A program made the translations under genes and the position numbers. DNA of 64,000 bases from Streptomyces antibioticus (GTDB lineage Bacteria; Actinomycetota; Actinomycetes; Streptomycetales; Streptomycetaceae). Position 1 is the first letter of the stretch. Every line of letters begins with the position of its first letter. A model generated the notes under the pieces. It saw nothing but the letters and a program-made list of their open reading frames with translations, made no database searches and was not told the origin of the DNA. Below, one piece after another: positions 61,101 to 64,000 of the stretch. The stretch spans positions 499,525 through 563,524 of the forward strand of contig NZ_KQ948428.1 of NCBI RefSeq assembly GCF_001514065.1, in the 5' to 3' direction.

Positions 61101-61496
61101 GGTGCCGGACATGTGGGTGAGGCTGAAGCCCCGGATGCGGGTGGCGTCGTAGTGGTAGCCGCCGGGCGCCGCCGTGCGGGTGGCGTCGCCGCGGGTGTTC
61201 TCGGGGCTCCACGAGAGCATGCCGAACGGGGTGACCGCGCCGGGGAAGACGTTGCCGCCGTCGCGGGTGCCGATGAGGGGGTCGACGTAAGGGGTGGGGT
61301 CGTCGACGAGCTCGGGAGGTGCGAGGGGTGTGGCGGGCGCGGCGGCGACACCGGCGAACACCGAGGCCAGGGCGGCGGCGAGCATCAGGGGCTTCACGTG
61401 CGCCAGCCGTACCACGCCCGGTCGCGAACAGCCGTCCGACAGCGCCGCGGAACCACTCGGACGGGTCAATCCAACTCGCTTGACGCCACGGTCCAT
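58146..61496 (-). CDS. Secreted GH92 alpha-mannosidase with C-terminal NPCBM-like module
   Basis: A 1116-residue secreted enzyme, the second GH92 of the window. After a long N-terminus with the signal-like segment [49 protein letters not shown] starts the GH92 N-domain. [23 protein letters not shown] follows. The catalytic region carries [22 protein letters not shown] and [21 protein letters not shown], both matching the family closely. The C-terminal 130 residues ([19 protein letters not shown] onward) resemble an NPCBM/F5-8-like beta-sandwich. The start is uncertain: the ATG at 61496 has no ribosome site, and Val28, Val29 or Val34 could initiate. Both a DasR-like site and the shared GH92 palindrome lie upstream. 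Confidence 0.88.
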   Translation of the reverse strand: [1116 protein letters not shown]

Positions 61497-61509
61497 TGAC
61501 GCGGTAAGG

Positions 61510-61525
61510 TGAGGTTTAGACCACT
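61510..61525. promoter_or_regulatory. DasR-like site upstream of the second GH92 gene
   Basis: TGAGGTTTAGACCACT keeps the dre core GGT-T-TAGACCACT and matches the consensus ACTGGTCTAGACCACT at 12 of 16 positions. It abuts the palindrome at 61527. If real it links this mannosidase to aminosugar signalling, as for ngcE. Confidence 0.5.
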
Positions 61526-61526
61526 C

Positions 61527-61538
61527 GACAACGTTGTC
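61527..61538. promoter_or_regulatory. Palindromic operator GACAACGTTGTC before the second GH92 gene
   Basis: Identical 12-bp palindrome, and the same 15-nt context, as at 41238. It lies 31 nt upstream of the annotated ATG. Two exact copies in front of two members of one enzyme family 20 kb apart suggest one LacI-type repressor. Confidence 0.65.
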
Positions 61539-61611
61539 CGATCCGCCGCGCTGTCGCCGTCTTCAGCCACTCCGCACCCGGGCAGAGACTCCCCCCTCGC
61601 CTGCCCGGCTC

Positions 61612-61643
61612 GCGGACCCGGTGGGGGTGTCCACCGGGTCCGC
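61612..61643 (-). terminator. Hairpin terminator after the Cys-rich hypothetical gene
   Basis: GCGGACCCGGTGG (61612-61624) pairs perfectly with CCACCGGGTCCGC (61631-61643), 13 bp with a 6-nt loop, 78 nt past the stop of the minus-strand gene at 61721. The same stem core occurs at 62306. Confidence 0.7.
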
Positions 61644-61720
61644 ACCTGAGCCCTGGGGCCGACCGAACCCCGCGCCCTCTCCCCGGCGCCGCCCCCCGAC
61701 TCCCGCCTCCTACCGCGGTG

Positions 61721-62233
61721 TCATCGGCGGCGCCGGCCAGACGTCGGCTCCCCCGACGCGGGGAGCGGGTCCTCCCGGCCGCCCGCCAGCCGGCGCCGCC
61801 ACCACAGGTCGCCCCGCCACTGACGCTCCGCGGCGAAGGGGTCGGGGAGGGTGCGTCTCAGGTACGCGGCGTCCAAGTCGCCCACGGCACGGGCGAGTTC
61901 GGCGCGTGGGCGGGGAGGCAACCGGGTGCGGACCTCGTCCAGTACGTCGCGGGCGTGCCGGACGTCGTCGAAGGAGCAGCCGCGGCAGGAGCACTCCGCG
62001 TCCTGCGGGTAGCGGGGGCGTCGGCCCGCCGGTTGCAGGAACCGGCGGTAGCGCCGCAGGGCCTGGTCGGTGGCGCCGGAGTAGACGTAATTGTCGCCCG
62101 GAAGCCCTTCAACGCGGGCTATGGCCAGGCTGGTTCGGGTGGAGAGGCCATGGATGCGGGCCGGCGGAAGGCCCCACCGCGGGGCACTGGCGGGTCGGGC
62201 GGCGCGCAGCGCGCCGGGACGCCTACGCGGCAT
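61721..62233 (-). CDS. Hypothetical protein with C-x-C-x2-C motif
   Basis: A basic 170-residue protein of unknown function. The central AECSCRGCSFDDVRHARDVLDEVR has three Cys in C-S-C-R-G-C spacing, possibly binding a metal or cluster. A helical stretch, RAELARAVGDLDAAYLRRTLP, leads to WRGDLWWRRRLAGG. The N-terminal 40 residues are poorly structured, so a later start such as GTG near residue 41 is possible. It lies between two terminators with identical stems, as a single transcription unit. Codon usage and helix periodicity support a real gene; nothing indicates its role. Confidence 0.6.
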   Translation of the reverse strand: MPRRRPGALRAARPASAPRWGLPPARIHGLSTRTSLAIARVEGLPGDNYVYSGATDQALRRYRRFLQPAGRRPRYPQDAECSCRGCSFDDVRHARDVLDEVRTRLPPRPRAELARAVGDLDAAYLRRTLPDPFAAERQWRGDLWWRRRLAGGREDPLPASGEPTSGRRRR

Positions 62234-62305
62234 CGTCCTTTCGGGACGCGGCCGGCACGGTCATGCGGGTCGTGAACATCATGTCCGCCATCATGTCATC
62301 GCCGA

Positions 62306-62344
62306 CGGACCCGGTGAGCGGCGGCTCGTGGCCCACCGGGTCCG
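62306..62344 (-). terminator. Hairpin terminator after the LPMO gene
   Basis: CGGACCCGGTG (62306-62316) pairs with CACCGGGTCCG (62334-62344) over 11 bp with a 17-nt loop, 15 nt past the LPMO stop. It isolates the LPMO transcript from the next minus-strand gene. Confidence 0.7.
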
Positions 62345-62358
62345 CAGGCCGGCCGGGG

Positions 62359-63447
62359 TTACCCGACGCGACAGGGCAACGTGGTCGCCGTATCACCGCC
62401 GGAGCCGGTCACGACGTACCCGAACGTCGCGCTCTGTCCTGGGCTCAGGGACCCGTTCCAGTCGGCGTTGTGGACCATCACCCCCTGGCCGGTGTAGGTG
62501 GCGTTGCCGTTCCAGAGGCTGTCGACCTTCTGGCCGCTCGGGAGCGTCCAGTCGACCATCCAGCCCAGCATCGGGACGTCGCCGGAGTTGGTGACGGTCA
62601 CCTCGGACTGGTAGCCGCCGCTCCAACTGCCGGTCGTCCTGCGAGTGGCGGTGCAGGCGCCGGGGACCGGTTCGGTCGGGTTGCCCGGTTCGTGGATGCC
62701 GGTCACCTCGCCGTGACCGCCGTCGAAGACGACGTCAGAGCAGGAGTAGAAGGTCTCCGAGCTGTCCGAGCGCTGCCAGACCATGTAGATGATGTGGCGG
62801 CCCGACTTGTTGGACGGAAGCTGCCCGGTCCAGGAGTAGTTGGCATCGACCGTGCCCGGGCTGCCGTGGAGGGGCGGGTGGTCGACGGAGAGGAAGGGCC
62901 GGTCCTCGATGTCGTTCCAGGTGAGGGTCTTGGTCGGGTCGAAGCCGTCCTTGGTGACGTAGACGTAGAACCAACCCGGGTGCGCCGCCCAGGCGTTGTA
63001 GGAGAAGTCGACGGTCGCGCCCGAGGTGAGGTGGGTCAACGGCCAGTCGTTGCGCGGGGCGTTGAAGCCGGTGAAGTTGGTGTTGCCGCCGCTGCACAGC
63101 TGGCCGTCCGGTACGAAGCCGCGGGTGCGGCCAGCGCCGTCCGAGCGGAGCACCGAGAACCAGTTGTAGAACGGTGTGGTGCCGCTGACCGCCTGCGCGT
63201 TCTTGCAGGCCGGGTTGACCGGCTTGATCTCACCGGTGTCGGTCAGCGCGTCCTGCCAGCACAGGAAGGTACGGCTGGCGGGCTTCATCGGGGTGCCGTG
63301 GGCCTCCGCCTGCCCGCCGGCCGTGACGACCAGGGCGACGGCGGGGATGGCGGCGAGCAGGGAGACCAGGACGAGGAAGAGGGCTCTGGCGCGAGTCGGA
63401 AGCACTAATCGGCGACCTGGGGACGCCGCTGATTTTGTCAGGATCAT
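62359..63447 (-). CDS. AA10 lytic polysaccharide monooxygenase with CBM2
   Basis: A 362-residue secreted copper monooxygenase that cleaves crystalline polysaccharide. A signal peptide (about residues 1-49) ends AEA before His50, which would become the N-terminal copper-ligating His of the mature enzyme (HGTPMKPASRTFLCWQ). The second histidine-brace residue is His156 in YNAWAAHPGWFYVYVT. DVVFDGGHGEVTG closes the AA10 domain, and a Pro/Thr linker leads to a CBM2 (about 255-362, TGSWSGGYQSEVTVTNSGD) with surface Trp residues. A CBM2 of this type and the perfect CebR box upstream point to cellulose; chitin remains possible. The ATG at 63447 has a weak ribosome site. Confidence 0.9.
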   Translation of the reverse strand: MILTKSAASPGRRLVLPTRARALFLVLVSLLAAIPAVALVVTAGGQAEAHGTPMKPASRTFLCWQDALTDTGEIKPVNPACKNAQAVSGTTPFYNWFSVLRSDGAGRTRGFVPDGQLCSGGNTNFTGFNAPRNDWPLTHLTSGATVDFSYNAWAAHPGWFYVYVTKDGFDPTKTLTWNDIEDRPFLSVDHPPLHGSPGTVDANYSWTGQLPSNKSGRHIIYMVWQRSDSSETFYSCSDVVFDGGHGEVTGIHEPGNPTEPVPGACTATRRTTGSWSGGYQSEVTVTNSGDVPMLGWMVDWTLPSGQKVDSLWNGNATYTGQGVMVHNADWNGSLSPGQSATFGYVVTGSGGDTATTLPCRVG

Positions 63448-63546
63448 GACAGTCCAGTCCGTTCCTTGAGGTACGGGCCGTGCGGATGCGTGTGCGGAGG
63501 GGCGGGGTGGGTGGTCCCCCTTCGGATGGGTTCCGGTCCATCCGCA

Positions 63547-63560
63547 TGGGAGCGCTCCCA
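63547..63560. promoter_or_regulatory. CebR/CelR box upstream of the LPMO gene
   Basis: TGGGAGCGCTCCCA is a perfect match to the 14-bp palindrome bound by CebR, the cello-oligosaccharide-responsive LacI-type repressor of streptomycete cellulase genes. It lies 100 bp upstream of the LPMO ATG, in promoter position. Confidence 0.85.
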
Positions 63561-63728
63561 CCCCGCCTGTGGCGGAAGGTAGCGCGAATAGGGGCGGGTG
63601 TAAACGGTCGGCGCAGGAGGGTCTGCCGTCAACGGCACGCCATGGCCTCGCCGGTTCGAGGGACGGTACCTTCGTACGTACGGTCACGCCGCGTATCGGC
63701 GTCCACACTGGCGTCCATGGGAGCAGTG

Positions 63729-64000
63729 ATGACGACACCCCAGCAGGGACAGGCCACCGAGGACACCTGGATGTTCCCCCCGGCCGACGGCTGGACCTTC
63801 GACCAGGTCAAGGACTTGGAGCTGCCCTTCGACTGGGAACTCGTGGACGGACGGATCGTGGTTCGAGGACAGACCAAGTTTTGGCACAACCGTGTGCGGG
63901 ACAAGATCGTGAGCGGCCTGGAGACGGCGCACACCCAGCCGTACGAGGTCGTGGCCGAGCAGTGCGTGATGGTCGACGCCCAGAACACGCCCAAGCCCGA
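63729..64000 (+). CDS. Uma2 family endonuclease-fold protein (partial, runs off the end)
   Basis: The first 90 codons of a Uma2 (DUF820) protein, a PD-(D/E)xK-nuclease-fold family expanded in Streptomyces and of unknown role. ATG 63729 is preceded by GGAG; an in-frame ATG at 63717 is possible. Visible features are the TFDQVKDLELPFDWELVDGRIVVRG segment, with the conserved E-L-x-D-G motif after a first helix, then FWHNRVRDKIVSGLE and YEVVAEQCVMVD. The catalytic Asp and Lys motifs lie beyond the window. It is divergent from the LPMO gene across about 280 bp. Confidence 0.78.
   Translation, partial: MTTPQQGQATEDTWMFPPADGWTFDQVKDLELPFDWELVDGRIVVRGQTKFWHNRVRDKIVSGLETAHTQPYEVVAEQCVMVDAQNTPKP

Noticed and set aside
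1-64000. CRISPR arrays, tRNA, rRNA or insertion sequences
   Set aside because: No regularly spaced direct repeats, cloverleaf patterns, rRNA sequence or transposase motifs were found on reading both strands.

Overview
The window is high-GC actinobacterial chromosome, almost certainly Streptomyces. The codon bias gives long spurious open frames on both strands, GTG starts and translationally coupled stop/start overlaps are frequent, the DasR-, CebR- and xylan-type operators are streptomycete-like, and from memory the gene order resembles the S. coelicolor SCO6005-SCO6044 stretch read backwards. No rRNA, tRNA, CRISPR array, transposase or phage module is seen.

Positions 1-18.4 kb are core metabolism. 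A secreted tripeptidyl-aminopeptidase-like hydrolase is followed by the coproporphyrin-dependent haem pair (hemY/cgoX, chdC/hemQ), a DUF4349 lipoprotein, a CoA-disulfide-reductase-like flavoprotein, a rhomboid protease, hemE, a DUF3000 protein, an orphan LuxR-type response regulator, RNase D, and the fadA-fadB beta-oxidation operon. Smaller conserved genes follow, including a beta-propeller-like protein, an NAD-dependent beta-hydroxyacid dehydrogenase and a NYN/PIN-like protein.

Positions 18.6-28.6 kb hold the most unusual locus, a complete FxSxx-COOH system on the minus strand. A 63-residue precursor ending F-N-S-G-V (fxsA) is followed by a radical SAM/SPASM maturase (fxsB), an AAC(3)-fold acetyltransferase, a compact TIR protein, a TIR-like FxsC and a 1311-residue FxsT. 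FxsT joins a ParA-like ATPase, a TIR-like domain, an NB-ARC ATPase and TPRs. All six genes overlap or lie within about 21 nt, so they form one operon. It pairs a predicted cyclophane RiPP with proteins that look like an NLR/TIR signalling or defence module.

Positions 28.7-41 kb carry an amino-acid permease, dxs, a xylose-type ABC transporter (xylFGH) with its adjacent ROK regulator (rok7B7-like), and an ngcEFG-like aminosugar transporter. Strong hairpins follow both substrate-binding-protein genes, and a DasR-like site lies upstream of ngcE.

Positions 41-63.7 kb form a polysaccharide-utilisation region. It has two GH92 alpha-mannosidases that share an identical palindrome, GACAACGTTGTC, in their leaders; a GH67 alpha-glucuronidase; an lplBC-type transporter operon with GH39 and DUF624 genes; a divergent acetylxylan esterase; and an AA10 LPMO with CBM2 behind a perfect CebR-type box. 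The operators suggest separate circuits for xylan, mannan/N-glycan plus aminosugar, and cellulose. Embedded at 47.1-51.1 kb is a three-gene unit of unknown function: an unknown protein, a MoxR-like AAA+ ATPase, and a protein with HExxH and VWA motifs. The window ends inside a Uma2-family gene.
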